Assembly (NCBI RefSeq): GCF_021502675.1
Contig: NZ_JAKFHA010000011.1
Coordinates: forward strand, 179,189-240,918
DNA: 61,730 nt
Reading direction: 5' to 3'
Source: Yinghuangia soli
GTDB lineage: Bacteria > Actinomycetota > Actinomycetes > Streptomycetales > Streptomycetaceae
In this document: piece by piece, positions 24,500 through 33,418 of the stretch
Layout of the letters: every line of letters begins with the position of its first letter
Numbering within the stretch: position 1 is the first letter of the stretch
The notes under the pieces: model-generated
Database searches by the model: none
Seen by the model: only the letters and a program-made list of their open reading frames with translations
What the model was told of the DNA's origin: nothing
Position numbers and translations under genes: made by a program

Positions 24500-25759
24500 A
24501 TGCCGCTCACCCTGCACGCCGCCCCCGTCGTCCTCTCCATGGCCGGCGGGCCGCCGCTGCGCGACGGCGCCGTGCTGGTGGACGGCGACCGGATCGCCGC
24601 CGTCGGCCCGGCCGCCGGACTCGCCGAGCGCTTCCCGGCGGCCCGCGTACGGCAGTGGCGCGGCGTGCTCACGCCTGGCCTCGTCAACGCCCACGCGCAC
24701 CTGCAGTACACCGACTTCGGGCATCTGGCGGAGTCCGGCCTGCCGTTCCCGGAATGGCTCGCGGCCATCAACCGCGAGCGCGCCGGCTACTCCGAGGCCC
24801 GCTGGCAGGAGAGCGCGCGCCGCGGCGTGCACCTGATGCTCAAGTCCGGCACCACCGCGGTCGCCGACATCGTCACCCACCGCTGCGTGCTGGTCCCGGT
24901 GGCCCGCTCCGGCATCCGCGGGATCTCGTACATCGAGGTCATCTCGGACGGCCCGCGCTGGACCGAGAAGCGCCGCGCCCGCCTCTTGGACGCGCTCGCC
25001 ACGCCGCTGTCCCGCACGCTCGGGGTGTCGCCGCACACGCCGTACACGGTCGGCACCGCGGTCTTTGCGGAGTCCGTGGCGATCGCCCGCGAACAGGGCC
25101 TGCGCGTCCACCCACACCTGGCCGAGTCGGCGCACGAGCTGGAGTTCGTCCGGTCCGGCACCGGCCTCTTCGAGACGGTCAACCGCGTCGTCGGCTTCGA
25201 CCACGAACTCCTGGACGGCGGAAGCGGGCTGGCCCCCGCCGCTTACCTCGACTCGCTCGACGTCCTGGGCTCCGACGTGCACGTCGCGCACGGTGTGCAC
25301 CTCGACGCCGCGGACCGCGAGATCCTGCGCAAGCGCCAGACGCCCGTCGCGCTGTGCGTGCGCTCCAACAAGATCCTGCAGGCCGGCGAGGCCCCGGTCG
25401 CCGACTACCTCGCCGAAGGCTCCCCGCTCGCCATCGGCACCGACTCGCTGGCCTCCTCCCCGTCCCTGGACCTCTGGGAAGAGGCAGCGGCAGTAAGGGA
25501 GTTGGCGGTACGCCAGGGCTACACCGCAGCGGACCTCGACCGCCGCCTCGTCGAGGCCGCGACGCTCGGGGGCGCCCAGGCCATGGGCCTTGCCGACGCC
25601 GGCCGCCTCGCCGAGGGCCTCCCCGCCGACTTCGCCGTCTTCGACGTCCCCGCCGACCCCGCCGACCCGGACCTCGACCCGTACGCATCCCTCCTCGCCC
25701 ACGGCGCCGGCGCCTGCATCGGCACATCCCTGAACGGCCGCCTGGTCCACCGCCGCTGA
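24500..25759 (+). CDS. amidohydrolase, candidate aminofutalosine deaminase
   Basis: 419 residues. A metal-dependent amidohydrolase of the imidazolonepropionase/cytosine-deaminase type: [10 protein letters not shown] (His65, His67), [13 protein letters not shown] (barrel His), [10 protein letters not shown] and [13 protein letters not shown] (metal Asp). Relatives next to mqn genes convert 6-amino-6-deoxyfutalosine to futalosine, the step between MqnE and MqnB. Placement right after mqnC supports that reading, but an unrelated deaminase remains possible. CACACT lies 6 nt before the ATG with no ribosome site, so a leaderless transcript is likely. Confidence 0.8.
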   Translation: MPLTLHAAPVVLSMAGGPPLRDGAVLVDGDRIAAVGPAAGLAERFPAARVRQWRGVLTPGLVNAHAHLQYTDFGHLAESGLPFPEWLAAINRERAGYSEARWQESARRGVHLMLKSGTTAVADIVTHRCVLVPVARSGIRGISYIEVISDGPRWTEKRRARLLDALATPLSRTLGVSPHTPYTVGTAVFAESVAIAREQGLRVHPHLAESAHELEFVRSGTGLFETVNRVVGFDHELLDGGSGLAPAAYLDSLDVLGSDVHVAHGVHLDAADREILRKRQTPVALCVRSNKILQAGEAPVADYLAEGSPLAIGTDSLASSPSLDLWEEAAAVRELAVRQGYTAADLDRRLVEAATLGGAQAMGLADAGRLAEGLPADFAVFDVPADPADPDLDPYASLLAHGAGACIGTSLNGRLVHRR

Positions 25760-25896
25760 AGTCCCGCCCGGACCGCGGCCGCAGCCCGTGCGCAGGCCGC
25801 GCGACGGGCCGCGGCGGAGGGTTGCAGGGGCGTCACGCTGCGGCACGCGGGACCCGCGTGTGCGGGCCGAGGCGCCCGACAGGCGAAGATGGTCCG

Positions 25897-26598
25897 GTGA
25901 CCCGAGCCTCCCTGGACAAGAAGCCGCGCGACGTCGCCCAGATGTTCGACGACGTCGCGGAGAAGTACGACCTGACCAACACCGTGCTGTCCCTCGGCCA
26001 GGACCGCTTCTGGCGCAAGGCCGTGACCAGAGCCGTCGACGCCCGCCCCGGCGAGCGCGTCCTGGACCTCGCGGCCGGCACCGGCACCAGCTCGATGCCC
26101 TTCCACGAGGCGGGCGCCACCGTCGTGCCGTGCGACTTCTCCGTCGGCATGCTCCGCGAGGGGAAGCGCCGCCACCCCGAACTCCCGTTCACCGCGGGCG
26201 ACGGCATGCGCCTGCCGTTCGCGGACGGCGTGTTCGACGCGGTCACCATCTCCTTCGGGCTGCGCAACATCGCCGACCCGGGCGTCGGCCTCGCCGAGAT
26301 GCTGCGCGTCACCCGTCCCGGCGGGCGCCTGGTGGTGTGCGAGTTCAGCCACCCCACCTGGAAGCCGTTCCGCACCGTCTACATCGAGTACCTGATGAAG
26401 GCGCTGCCGCCGGTCGCCACCAAGGTCAGCAGCAACCCGGAGGCGTACGTCTACCTCGCCGAGTCGATCCGCGCCTGGCACGACCAGCCCGGGCTCGCCG
26501 CGCTCGTGCGCGACGCGGGCTGGGAGCGCGTGGCCTGGCGTGACCTGTCCGGCGGCATCGTCGCCATGCACCGTGCCTTCAAGCCCCTGGATCGTTAG
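25897..26598 (+). CDS. menG: demethylmenaquinone methyltransferase (MenG/UbiE type)
   Basis: 233 residues from a GTG at 25897, which gives the family N-terminus [20 protein letters not shown] followed by AEKYDLTN. The SAM-binding motif I is [12 protein letters not shown] (about 55-66), and [20 protein letters not shown] is the UbiE signature. It performs the last step of menaquinone synthesis, ring methylation. GAAGAT stands 6 nt before the GTG with no ribosome site, so the gene is another leaderless candidate. A long hairpin follows. No ubiquinone genes are visible, so the MenG reading is preferred over UbiE. Confidence 0.92.
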   Translation: MTRASLDKKPRDVAQMFDDVAEKYDLTNTVLSLGQDRFWRKAVTRAVDARPGERVLDLAAGTGTSSMPFHEAGATVVPCDFSVGMLREGKRRHPELPFTAGDGMRLPFADGVFDAVTISFGLRNIADPGVGLAEMLRVTRPGGRLVVCEFSHPTWKPFRTVYIEYLMKALPPVATKVSSNPEAYVYLAESIRAWHDQPGLAALVRDAGWERVAWRDLSGGIVAMHRAFKPLDR

Positions 26599-26607
26599 GC
26601 ACGGCAT

Positions 26608-26650
26608 CGGACGCCGCGGCCCGGCCACCGGGGCCGGGCCCGGGCGTCCG
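26608..26650 (+). terminator. terminator after menG
   Basis: The outer stem CGGACGCC with the GGCGTCCG-type arm (26608-26615 with 26642-26650) and the inner stem GGCCCGGCC with GGCCGGGCC are both strong. The hairpin ends two bases before the GAGGAG ribosome site of the next gene, so it could also affect that start. Confidence 0.65.
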
Positions 26651-26664
26651 CCGAGGAGATGCCG

Positions 26665-28209
26665 ATGCGGCCGAAGCGGCCCCTGCGCCGGCCCGCGCTG
26701 CTGGTCGCCGCCGTACTCGCCCTGTCCGGCAGCACCGCCGCCTGCTCCGCGGGAGACGGCCCCGGACCGCACCCGCCCGGCGGCTCGGCGTCCGCACCGG
26801 GCGCCGCAGCCAAGGCCGGCGGGGCCTTCGACGTCGCCGCCGAGAACGCCCGGCCCGGCACCGACGCCTGGAAGACCGGCCTGCGGCTCGACCCGGCCCG
26901 GTCCATCGAGGGGTACGCGGACCGCATCGCGGTCCGGCCGGGCGAGGAGTTCCGGCTGTTCGTCTCGACCACCGCACCCGGCTTCACCGCCACCGCGTAC
27001 CGCATGGGCTGGTACGGCGGCGCCAAGGGCCGCGAGGTGTGGAAGTCCGCCCGGGTGCCCGGCGCCAAGCAGCCCGCGCCCGTCGTCGACGCCGGCGTCA
27101 ACACGGTGCACGCCGACTGGAAGCCGTCCCTTGCCGTGTCCACCGCGGACTGGCCCGAGGGCTCCTACCTGCTGCTCCTCGCCTCCGACGCGGGCTTCTC
27201 CACGTACGTGCCCGTGACGGTCCGCAGCGGCCAGGCCCGCGGCCGCACCGTGCTCCTCAACGCGGTGACCACCTGGCAGGCCTACAACGAGTGGGGCGGC
27301 CACAACCTCTACAACGGGCCCAAGGACTACAGCGACCGGGCCCGCATCGTCAGCTTCGACCGGCCGTACGACAGCAGCGGCGCGTCCGGGTTCCTCAACA
27401 TGGAACTCCCGCTCGTGGCCCTCGCCGAGCGCATGGGCCTGCCCGTCTCGTACGCCACCGACGTCGACCTCGACGCCGATCCGGCGATGTTCGAGGGCGC
27501 CGCCGCGGTCATCACGCTCGGCCACGACGAGTACTGGTCCACCGGGATGCGCGAGCACGCCACCGCACTCCGTGACACCGGCACCAATCTGGCCTTCCTC
27601 GGCGCCAACGCGGTCAACCGGCATATCCGCTTCGGCCGGACCGCGCTCGGCGACCGCCGCCTGGTGGTCTGCTACAAGTCCGCCGCAGAGGACCCGATGC
27701 GCGCCGACGACCCGGCCGAGACCACGCAGGACTGGCGGCTGCCCCCGCACTCGCGTCCCGAGAACGTTCTCACCGGCACCTACTACCAGTGCTTCCCCGG
27801 CAACGCGGCGTTCGTGGTGTGGGACCCGGACGCTTGGATGTTCGCGGGCACCGGCGCGCAGCGCGGCAGTTCGTACAAGGGCCTGGTCGGCGTCGAGTAC
27901 GACCGCGTGGTGCGCGACCCCGCACCGCCGCAGCCCCTCCAGGTGCTCAGCCACTCGCCGGTGGTGTGCGGCGGCAAGAACGACTTCGCCAACGCGTCCT
28001 ACTACACGACCCCGTCCGGCTCCGCGGTCTTCTCGACCGGCACGATGCGCTGGGTGTGCGCGCTGGGCACCGGATGCGGCCAGTACCTCGACGACGCGGC
28101 CCGCCGGTTCGCGACCCAGGTGACCGAGAACGTGCTGCGCGTCTTCGCGGCCGGCCCGGCCGGCAAGGCCCACCCGGCGCGCGCCAACGCCGGGGAACTG
28201 CCCGGCTGA
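26665..28209 (+). CDS. N,N-dimethylformamidase beta-subunit-like lipoprotein
   Basis: 514 residues. ATG 26665 is preferred over 26659 because GAGGAG (26653-26658) directly abuts the earlier ATG. The signal sequence ends in a lipobox-like STAAC. The core TTWQAYNEWGGHNLYNGP, VSYATDVDLDADP, LGHDEYWSTGMREHAT and FLGANAVNRHIRF matches the large-subunit domain of N,N-dimethylformamidase. That domain is widespread in actinobacteria as secreted proteins of unproven activity. The partner small subunit is not encoded nearby. An extracellular hydrolase is likely, with unknown substrate. Confidence 0.82.
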   Translation: MRPKRPLRRPALLVAAVLALSGSTAACSAGDGPGPHPPGGSASAPGAAAKAGGAFDVAAENARPGTDAWKTGLRLDPARSIEGYADRIAVRPGEEFRLFVSTTAPGFTATAYRMGWYGGAKGREVWKSARVPGAKQPAPVVDAGVNTVHADWKPSLAVSTADWPEGSYLLLLASDAGFSTYVPVTVRSGQARGRTVLLNAVTTWQAYNEWGGHNLYNGPKDYSDRARIVSFDRPYDSSGASGFLNMELPLVALAERMGLPVSYATDVDLDADPAMFEGAAAVITLGHDEYWSTGMREHATALRDTGTNLAFLGANAVNRHIRFGRTALGDRRLVVCYKSAAEDPMRADDPAETTQDWRLPPHSRPENVLTGTYYQCFPGNAAFVVWDPDAWMFAGTGAQRGSSYKGLVGVEYDRVVRDPAPPQPLQVLSHSPVVCGGKNDFANASYYTTPSGSAVFSTGTMRWVCALGTGCGQYLDDAARRFATQVTENVLRVFAAGPAGKAHPARANAGELPG

Positions 28210-28288
28210 ACGGACCACGCGGGAAACCCGGGGCGGATCGGCGCCGGGCGCAGCCGAATCCGCTTGTCCCGGTCGGTAGCGTGTCGGC

Positions 28289-28993
28289 ATGCCTGAGCTG
28301 AAGTCCGTCAAGTCCGTCAACATCGGCACCGCCACGCCGACCGAGCACTCCGACATGGCCGTCACCGGCATCGACAAGCGCGCGGTCGACGGACCGGTCC
28401 GGCTCACCGCGCCCGCCGAGGGCAGCGGCGTGGCCGGCGACGCGATCTGTGACCTGCGCCACCACGGCGGTCCCGACCAGGCGGTGTACGCGTTCGCCTG
28501 GGAGGACCTCACCGCGTGGTCCGACCGCATCGAGGCGGAGATCCGCCCCGGCATCTTCGGCGAGAACCTCACCACGGTCGGCATCGACGTCACCGGTGCG
28601 GTGATCGGCGAGCGCTGGCGGGTGGGCAGCGCGCTGCTCGAGGTGTCGGTGCCCCGCATCCCGTGCCGCACCTTCGCCGGGTTCCTCGGCGAGCGCGGCT
28701 GGATCAAGCGCTTCACGCAGGACGCCCGCCCCGGCGCCTACCTGCGCGTCCTCGAACCGGGCGAGGTCCGGGCCGGCGACACCGTGGAGATCGTGCACCG
28801 CCCCGGGCACGGGGTGGACATCGGCACGGTCTTCCGCGCGGTGACCAGCGAGCCCGACCTGCTCGGCAAGCTGGTCGACATCGAGGAACTCCCGCAGAAG
28901 ATCCGGGACAAGGCCCGCAAGCGCACCGACGCGGATTCCGGTGCGGACGGCGCCGACCAGGACATCCCGTCCCGCCTCACCGACGCGGACTGA
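28289..28993 (+). CDS. MOSC-domain protein
   Basis: 234 residues. MOSC hallmarks: DLRHHGGPDQAVYAF near residue 60, GENLTTVGIDV, and the conserved Cys in PRIPCRTFAGFLGE. This Cys carries sulfur in molybdenum-cofactor sulfurases. The YiiM-like layout suggests reductive handling of N-hydroxylated compounds or a related molybdenum function; the exact substrate is unknown. TAGCGT is 6 nt before the ATG, again leaderless-like. The last 30 residues are charged and variable. A terminator follows. Confidence 0.88.
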   Translation: MPELKSVKSVNIGTATPTEHSDMAVTGIDKRAVDGPVRLTAPAEGSGVAGDAICDLRHHGGPDQAVYAFAWEDLTAWSDRIEAEIRPGIFGENLTTVGIDVTGAVIGERWRVGSALLEVSVPRIPCRTFAGFLGERGWIKRFTQDARPGAYLRVLEPGEVRAGDTVEIVHRPGHGVDIGTVFRAVTSEPDLLGKLVDIEELPQKIRDKARKRTDADSGADGADQDIPSRLTDAD

Positions 28994-29001
28994 ACCGCGG
29001 C

Positions 29002-29046
29002 GCGCCCCGGTCCCGCACCCGCCCGCCGGGGCGAGGACCGGGGCGC
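29002..29046 (+). terminator. terminator after the MOSC gene
   Basis: GCGCCCCGGTCC pairs with GGACCGGGGCGC across a 21-nt loop. Confidence 0.7.
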
Positions 29047-29060
29047 ACCTCCGCCCGCCC

Positions 29061-29066
29061 TAGACT
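29061..29066 (+). promoter_or_regulatory. putative -10 of the geranylgeranyl-reductase gene
   Basis: TAGACT just after the upstream terminator. It would give a leader of about 80 nt ending in the AGGAG ribosome site at 29143-29147. Confidence 0.45.
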
Positions 29067-29154
29067 TGGCAGCGCCGCACCGCAGCACGCGCACCACCCC
29101 GCGGCACCCGAAGCACCCCCGAGCCGCCGCCCGGCACACCTCAGGAGAGTCGAG

Positions 29155-30477
29155 TTGACCGAGTCCGTGTCTGCCGAGTCCGCCGCAACCGGTGCCGAGC
29201 GGGCCGATTCCGCGCATGAAGCCGACGTCATCGTCGTCGGCGCCGGCCCCGCAGGGTCCACCACCGCGTACCACCTGGCCAAGGCCGGGCGCAGCGTGCT
29301 GCTGCTGGAGAAGACGTCGTTCCCGCGCGAGAAGGTGTGCGGCGACGGCCTGACGCCGCGGGCCGTCAAGCAGCTCGTGTCGATGGGCATCGACATCTCG
29401 CCGGAGGCCGGCTGGCTGCCGAACCGCGGCCTGCGCATCCTCGGCGGCGGCATGAAGCTGGAGCTCGACTGGCCCGACCTGGCCGCGTTCCCGAACTACG
29501 GCCTGGTCCGCAAGCGCACCGACTTCGACGACATCCTGGCCCGCCAGGCCGCCGCGGCCGGCGCCAAGGTGCACGAACTCACCAACGTGACCGGCCCGGT
29601 GCTCGACGAGCGCACCGGCCGGATCGTCGGGGTCCGGGCCAAGGTCGGCCCGGCCAAGGAGGAGCAGGTCTTCCGCGCCCCGATCGTGGTCGCCGCGGAC
29701 GGCAACTCCACGCGCCTGTCCCTCGCGATGGGCCTGCACCGCCGCGAGGACCGCCCGATGGGCGTCGCGGTGCGCACGTACTTCAAGTCGCCCCGCCACG
29801 AGGACGACTACCTCGAGTCCTGGCTCGAGCTGTGGGACAAGCGCGACGGCCGCAACGACCTCCTGCCGGGCTACGGCTGGATCTTCGGCATGGGCGACGG
29901 CACGTCCAACGTCGGCCTCGGCCTGCTGAACACTTCGGACTCCTTCAAGGACATCGACTACCGCGAGCTGCTCAAGGCGTGGGTCGCGGGCATGCCCGAG
30001 GAGTGGGGCTACACCGAGGAGAACCAGGAAGGCCCGATCCGCGGCGCCGCGCTGCCGATGGGCTTCAACCGCCAGCCGCACTACACCAAGGGCCTGCTGC
30101 TGGTCGGCGACGCGGGCGGCATGGTCAACCCGTTCAACGGCGAAGGCATCGCGTACGCCATGGAGTCCGGCGAGATCGCCGCCACGGTCATCGCGCAGGC
30201 CCTGGCCCGCAAGACCGCCGAGGGCCGCGAGCGGGCGCTGTACGACTACCCGCGCATCCTCAAGCAGACCTACGGCGGCTACTACACGCTGGGCCGGCTC
30301 TTCGTGAAGCTGATCGGCGAGCCCAAGGTCATGAACTTCGCGACCAAGCACGGGCTTCCGCACCCGCTGATGATGAAGTTCGTACTCAAGATGCTGGCCA
30401 ACCTCACCGACCCGCGCGGCGGCGACGCGATGGACCGCATCATCAACGGCATGGTCAAGATCGCCCCGGCGGCCTGA
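29155..30477 (+). CDS. geranylgeranyl reductase-family flavoprotein (probable menaquinone side-chain reductase)
   Basis: 440 residues from a TTG at 29155, set by AGGAG 7 nt upstream. The FAD site is DVIVVGAGPAGSTTAYHLAKAG (Gly29, 31, 34, from about residue 24). It is followed by REKVCGDGLTPRAVKQL and the C-terminal VGDAGGMVNPFNGEGIAYAM. Members saturate isoprenoid double bonds; in actinobacteria one such enzyme (MenJ) reduces the menaquinone chain. Position between menG and the nuo operon matches that role. It is soluble or membrane-associated; no transmembrane helix is obvious. A 15-bp-stem terminator closes the unit. Confidence 0.87.
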   Translation: MTESVSAESAATGAERADSAHEADVIVVGAGPAGSTTAYHLAKAGRSVLLLEKTSFPREKVCGDGLTPRAVKQLVSMGIDISPEAGWLPNRGLRILGGGMKLELDWPDLAAFPNYGLVRKRTDFDDILARQAAAAGAKVHELTNVTGPVLDERTGRIVGVRAKVGPAKEEQVFRAPIVVAADGNSTRLSLAMGLHRREDRPMGVAVRTYFKSPRHEDDYLESWLELWDKRDGRNDLLPGYGWIFGMGDGTSNVGLGLLNTSDSFKDIDYRELLKAWVAGMPEEWGYTEENQEGPIRGAALPMGFNRQPHYTKGLLLVGDAGGMVNPFNGEGIAYAMESGEIAATVIAQALARKTAEGRERALYDYPRILKQTYGGYYTLGRLFVKLIGEPKVMNFATKHGLPHPLMMKFVLKMLANLTDPRGGDAMDRIINGMVKIAPAA

Positions 30478-30493
30478 CCCTCCGCAGACGCAG

Positions 30494-30528
30494 AAGCGGG
30501 CCCTCCGATCCGTTCGGAGGGCCCGCTT
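30494..30528 (+). terminator. terminator after the reductase gene
   Basis: A 15-bp perfect stem: AAGCGGGCCCTCCGA (30494-30508) with TCGGAGGGCCCGCTT (30514-30528). Confidence 0.92.
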
Positions 30529-30533
30529 GCGCT

Positions 30534-30591
30534 TTCACCTCAGGTTGTCCGCAGGCCCCGCCTTCACCTCAGGCTGTCCGCAAGCCCCGCC
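30534..30591. repeat. 29-bp tandem direct repeat, two copies
   Basis: Two adjacent copies of a 29-bp unit beginning TTCACCTCAGG (30534-30562 and 30563-30591) differ at two positions. They lie between the terminator and the end of the convergent glycosyltransferase gene. Confidence 0.85.
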
Positions 30592-30603
30592 CTCGGGCCG
30601 TAC

Positions 30604-31542
30604 TCACGCCGCACTTTCCACCGCGACGCCGGCGTCCACCGGCTCGGCCACCGACGCATCGTCCTCGCGCCGGCTGTGGAAGTACGCCCGTACGCCCGGC
30701 TCGACGGCCGCCATGCCGCACGCGGACCAGCGCAGCACCCGTCCCGGCTCGTCCACCAGATGCTCCGCGGGACGCAGCCCGGACAAGAGGTAGTTCCGGT
30801 CGCCGTACTGCCGCAGCTCCGGCGGCCCGTGCTCCAGTACCTCGACCGTGGTGTCCGCCGCGGCGACACCGCCGTCGCCCAGCCAGGCCCCGGCCCGCGC
30901 GACCCACGCGTCGTACTCCGCGACCAGTTCCGCCGACCACTTCAGGCCCAGGTTGCTGCGGTAGGAATCCAGCCACGGTGTGGACGGTGTGTCGTACCGC
31001 TGCCTTACCGCCCAGCCGAGCACCGAGTCGCCGCCGCCGACGATCGCCCGGTCGAACAGCCCTGGCCCGCCGCCCTCTTCGAACAGCGAACGGCAGGCGC
31101 CCCACACCAGCCCCATCGCACCGCGGCCGCCGGGCACCAGGGCACTGACCCGGGTCATCGACAACTCGTCCCGGGTGTCCCGGTGCCGGACCACCCGGAA
31201 GCCCTGCACCAGCCGCGCCCGCCGCAGCGCGTCCGCGACCGCGGCGGCCCACTCGCGGTGCACGATCACATCGCTGTCCGCCCACACCACATGCGTGTAC
31301 TCGGCCGGCAACTGCCGTACCGCCAAGTTGATCAAGCGTTCCTTGTGCCATAGGAACGGGCATTCGGCATCCCAGAACGCGACCTGGGCGTCCAGCGGGT
31401 GTGTCCCGCCCGCGCCGGCCAGGTAGACGTCCTCGGCCAGGCCGGCCGATCGGTACGCCGCAAGAGTGCGGGACAGCTTCCGCTCATGGGAGCCGTAGCC
31501 CGCGGGGTTGAAATAAGGGATGACGACCGCAAGTCTGACCAT
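30604..31542 (-). CDS. glycosyltransferase-like (GT2-type fold) protein
   Basis: 312 residues. The N-terminal VVIPYFNPAGYGSHERKLSR and a DSD motif in HVVWADSDVIVHREW fit a GT-A nucleotide-sugar transferase. GLVWGACRSLFEEGGGPGLF and DRAIVGGGDSVLGWAV are further conserved segments. No membrane helix is seen. GAGGGGCGG precedes the ATG at 31542. The acceptor is unknown. It is convergent with the reductase and divergent from the macro-domain gene, thus a single-gene unit. Confidence 0.75.
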   Translation of the reverse strand: MVRLAVVIPYFNPAGYGSHERKLSRTLAAYRSAGLAEDVYLAGAGGTHPLDAQVAFWDAECPFLWHKERLINLAVRQLPAEYTHVVWADSDVIVHREWAAAVADALRRARLVQGFRVVRHRDTRDELSMTRVSALVPGGRGAMGLVWGACRSLFEEGGGPGLFDRAIVGGGDSVLGWAVRQRYDTPSTPWLDSYRSNLGLKWSAELVAEYDAWVARAGAWLGDGGVAAADTTVEVLEHGPPELRQYGDRNYLLSGLRPAEHLVDEPGRVLRWSACGMAAVEPGVRAYFHSRREDDASVAEPVDAGVAVESAA

Positions 31543-31942
31543 GCCGAAACCGCCCCTCGCCCGGATTCGTCGCGTGCCGGAACGACCCTCGGCCAAGCCC
31601 TCTGCACAGGCCGACAAAAGCCGCAAAAAGCACACGCGGCCGTCGCCTGCCCCCAGGCATGCCGAACGTCGGGAAACATCGCCTACACGGCGGAATGATC
31701 AACGGAGAAAACGAACATGACCTGCGACGAAACCCCTGGCCAAGGTCCGCCGCAGGTCCATGATGACGCATCGGTCTCGGCCTAGGTAATAGCTTTCACT
31801 CCGGTTATCGCAAAGTCCGCCGCGCACCGATCCGACCCGCCCCCGAACCCACCCCGAACCGGACCGGAACCGACCGGACACGAGCACCCGGACCCCCGCG
31901 AATCCGTTCGCGTGCGGCCCTCCCGAAGGCGAGGATGGGCGC
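31543..31942. other. 400-bp divergent intergenic region
   Basis: It includes an AT-richer stretch at about 31680-31820. A 22-codon frame at 31717-31785 has GGAGAA upstream but no recognisable product. GAGGAT at 31931-31936 is the likely -10 of the macro-domain gene. No strong hairpin or repeat is seen. Confidence 0.5.
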
Positions 31943-32473
31943 ATGGTCCGGATCGAGCTGGTGCAGGGCGACATCACCGACGAGCGCGTCGACGCCATCG
32001 TCAACGCCGCGAACTCCTCGCTGCTCGGCGGCGGGGGAGTGGACGGCGCCATCCACCGCAAGGGCGGCCCCGCGATCCTGGCCGCCTGCCGCGACCTCCG
32101 CGCCTCCCACTACGGCCGCGGCCTCGCCACCGGCCAGGCAGTAGCCACCACAGCGGGCGACCTGGCCGCCCACTGGGTCATTCACACCGTCGGCCCCGTC
32201 TGGTCGAAAGACGAAGACCGCTCCGCCCTCCTGGCCTCCTGCTACCGAGAATCCCTCCGGGCAGCCGACCGACTCGGCGCCCGCACCATCGCCTTCCCGG
32301 CCATCTCGGCCGGGACGTTCGGCTGGCCCCTGGACGATGCGGCACGCATCGCCGTGCAGACCGTCGCCCCGCTGCGCGCTCCCGAAACCGCAGTCGAGCT
32401 GGTGCGGTTCGTCCTGTTCGACGCCGCTGCCTTCGCGTCCTTCACGCAAGCCTGGGAGGACTACTACGGCTGA
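31943..32473 (+). CDS. macro-domain protein (ADP-ribose/O-acetyl-ADP-ribose hydrolase type)
   Basis: 176 residues, the whole of a single macro domain. IELVQGDITDERVDAIVNAA, then SSLLGGGGVDGAIHRKGG and AFPAISAGTFGWPLDDAAR are the adenine, catalytic-loop and phosphate-loop motifs of MacroD-type enzymes. It should remove ADP-ribose or acetyl groups from ADP-ribose derivatives in the cytoplasm. GAGGAT is 6 nt before the ATG with no ribosome site. It is convergent with the lipoprotein at 32501, 28 bp away. Confidence 0.93.
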   Translation: MVRIELVQGDITDERVDAIVNAANSSLLGGGGVDGAIHRKGGPAILAACRDLRASHYGRGLATGQAVATTAGDLAAHWVIHTVGPVWSKDEDRSALLASCYRESLRAADRLGARTIAFPAISAGTFGWPLDDAARIAVQTVAPLRAPETAVELVRFVLFDAAAFASFTQAWEDYYG

Positions 32474-32500
32474 CCGGAACCGGCCCCTCCGAGGGCGGGT

Positions 32501-33391
32501 CTACAGGGCTGCGGCCCGCCGCAGGAGATCATCGCGGCGGGCGCGGACCTCGGCCAGCAGCGGAGCGTTCGCTTCGATCCAGCGCTTCTCGTACGCGATC
32601 GCCACCGCGTTGAAAATACCGACCAGGTTCGTCGCCAACTTGCACTGGGTGTCAGCGCGCGCAGTGGCTCGCTCTTCCTCGCCTACCGGCTCGGAGGGGC
32701 CGTCGCTCCACTTTTCCTGCCGCGAGGCCTCCGCCGGATTCGGGTAGTCGAACCCCTTCTGCTTCATGCACTTGCTCCATGCCGACTCGGCCGCCACCAG
32801 GCGCGGGTCCTCCACAGGAGTCACCGTCTCCAACGTGGGGCTGATGTCGACACCCAGCGCCGACGACGCGTCCGAGCGCACCTTGTCGCAGCCGCCTTCA
32901 GGGACGGGCTTGCCGGCGAACTCGGTGAGGCGCGTGAAGCCGTCGGTGGTACCGCTGGCCAACCGGTCCACGTCATCACGTTCCTTCGGCGGCGGTGGTG
33001 ACGTGACCTCGGGCGGGTAATGCCGTAGTCGAAACCCTTCGTGCCACGTCTCCGACGGATCGAAAATCCCGTAGTCCCCGAACGAATTCGGATGCACATC
33101 CCACGGGCCGGCCTGCCGCGGGGGCTCTGCGGCAGGCGAGTAGTCCACGCCGTAGCTCCGGATGCAGTCCGCGAAGGCCTTGGCCGCCACCTTGCCAAGC
33201 GCGGCTTTCTCGGCCTCGCTCAACTGATAGGCATCCACCGGGTGGACCACTTGGGACGGGTCGGTGATCACGGATATCGGCCCGATTTCCGGCACATCGG
33301 CTTTCTTCTCGGCATCCGCACACCCGGCGGCGCCGACCACCAGGGCACCGATTGCGATAGCCGACCAGACTGATCGAGGCGATATCAACAC
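32501..33391 (-). CDS. lipoprotein of unknown function, paralogue of the neighbour upstream
   Basis: 296 residues from a GTG at 33391 with AGGGGAG upstream. The signal peptide ends in the lipobox GAAGC (Cys24). The mature part shares with the adjacent gene the blocks ITDPSQVVHPVDAY, ADCIRSYGVDYSPA, FAGKPVPEGGCDKV, KCMKQKGFDYPNP and QCKLATNLVG, so four Cys are conserved besides the lipid-bearing one. The C-terminus is helical and charged. No enzyme motif is seen. It follows the paralogue by 28 bp, probably in one transcript. The two most likely arose by tandem duplication and then diverged. Confidence 0.82.
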   Translation of the reverse strand: MLISPRSVWSAIAIGALVVGAAGCADAEKKADVPEIGPISVITDPSQVVHPVDAYQLSEAEKAALGKVAAKAFADCIRSYGVDYSPAAEPPRQAGPWDVHPNSFGDYGIFDPSETWHEGFRLRHYPPEVTSPPPPKERDDVDRLASGTTDGFTRLTEFAGKPVPEGGCDKVRSDASSALGVDISPTLETVTPVEDPRLVAAESAWSKCMKQKGFDYPNPAEASRQEKWSDGPSEPVGEEERATARADTQCKLATNLVGIFNAVAIAYEKRWIEANAPLLAEVRARRDDLLRRAAAL

Positions 33392-33418
33392 GCACTCCCC
33401 TCACATGATGGCGGTCGC

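Noticed and set aside
31717-31785. 22-codon frame with GGAGAA upstream
   Set aside because: There is no recognisable leader-peptide or RiPP pattern, no downstream gene within 150 bp that it would control, and no promoter directly before it.
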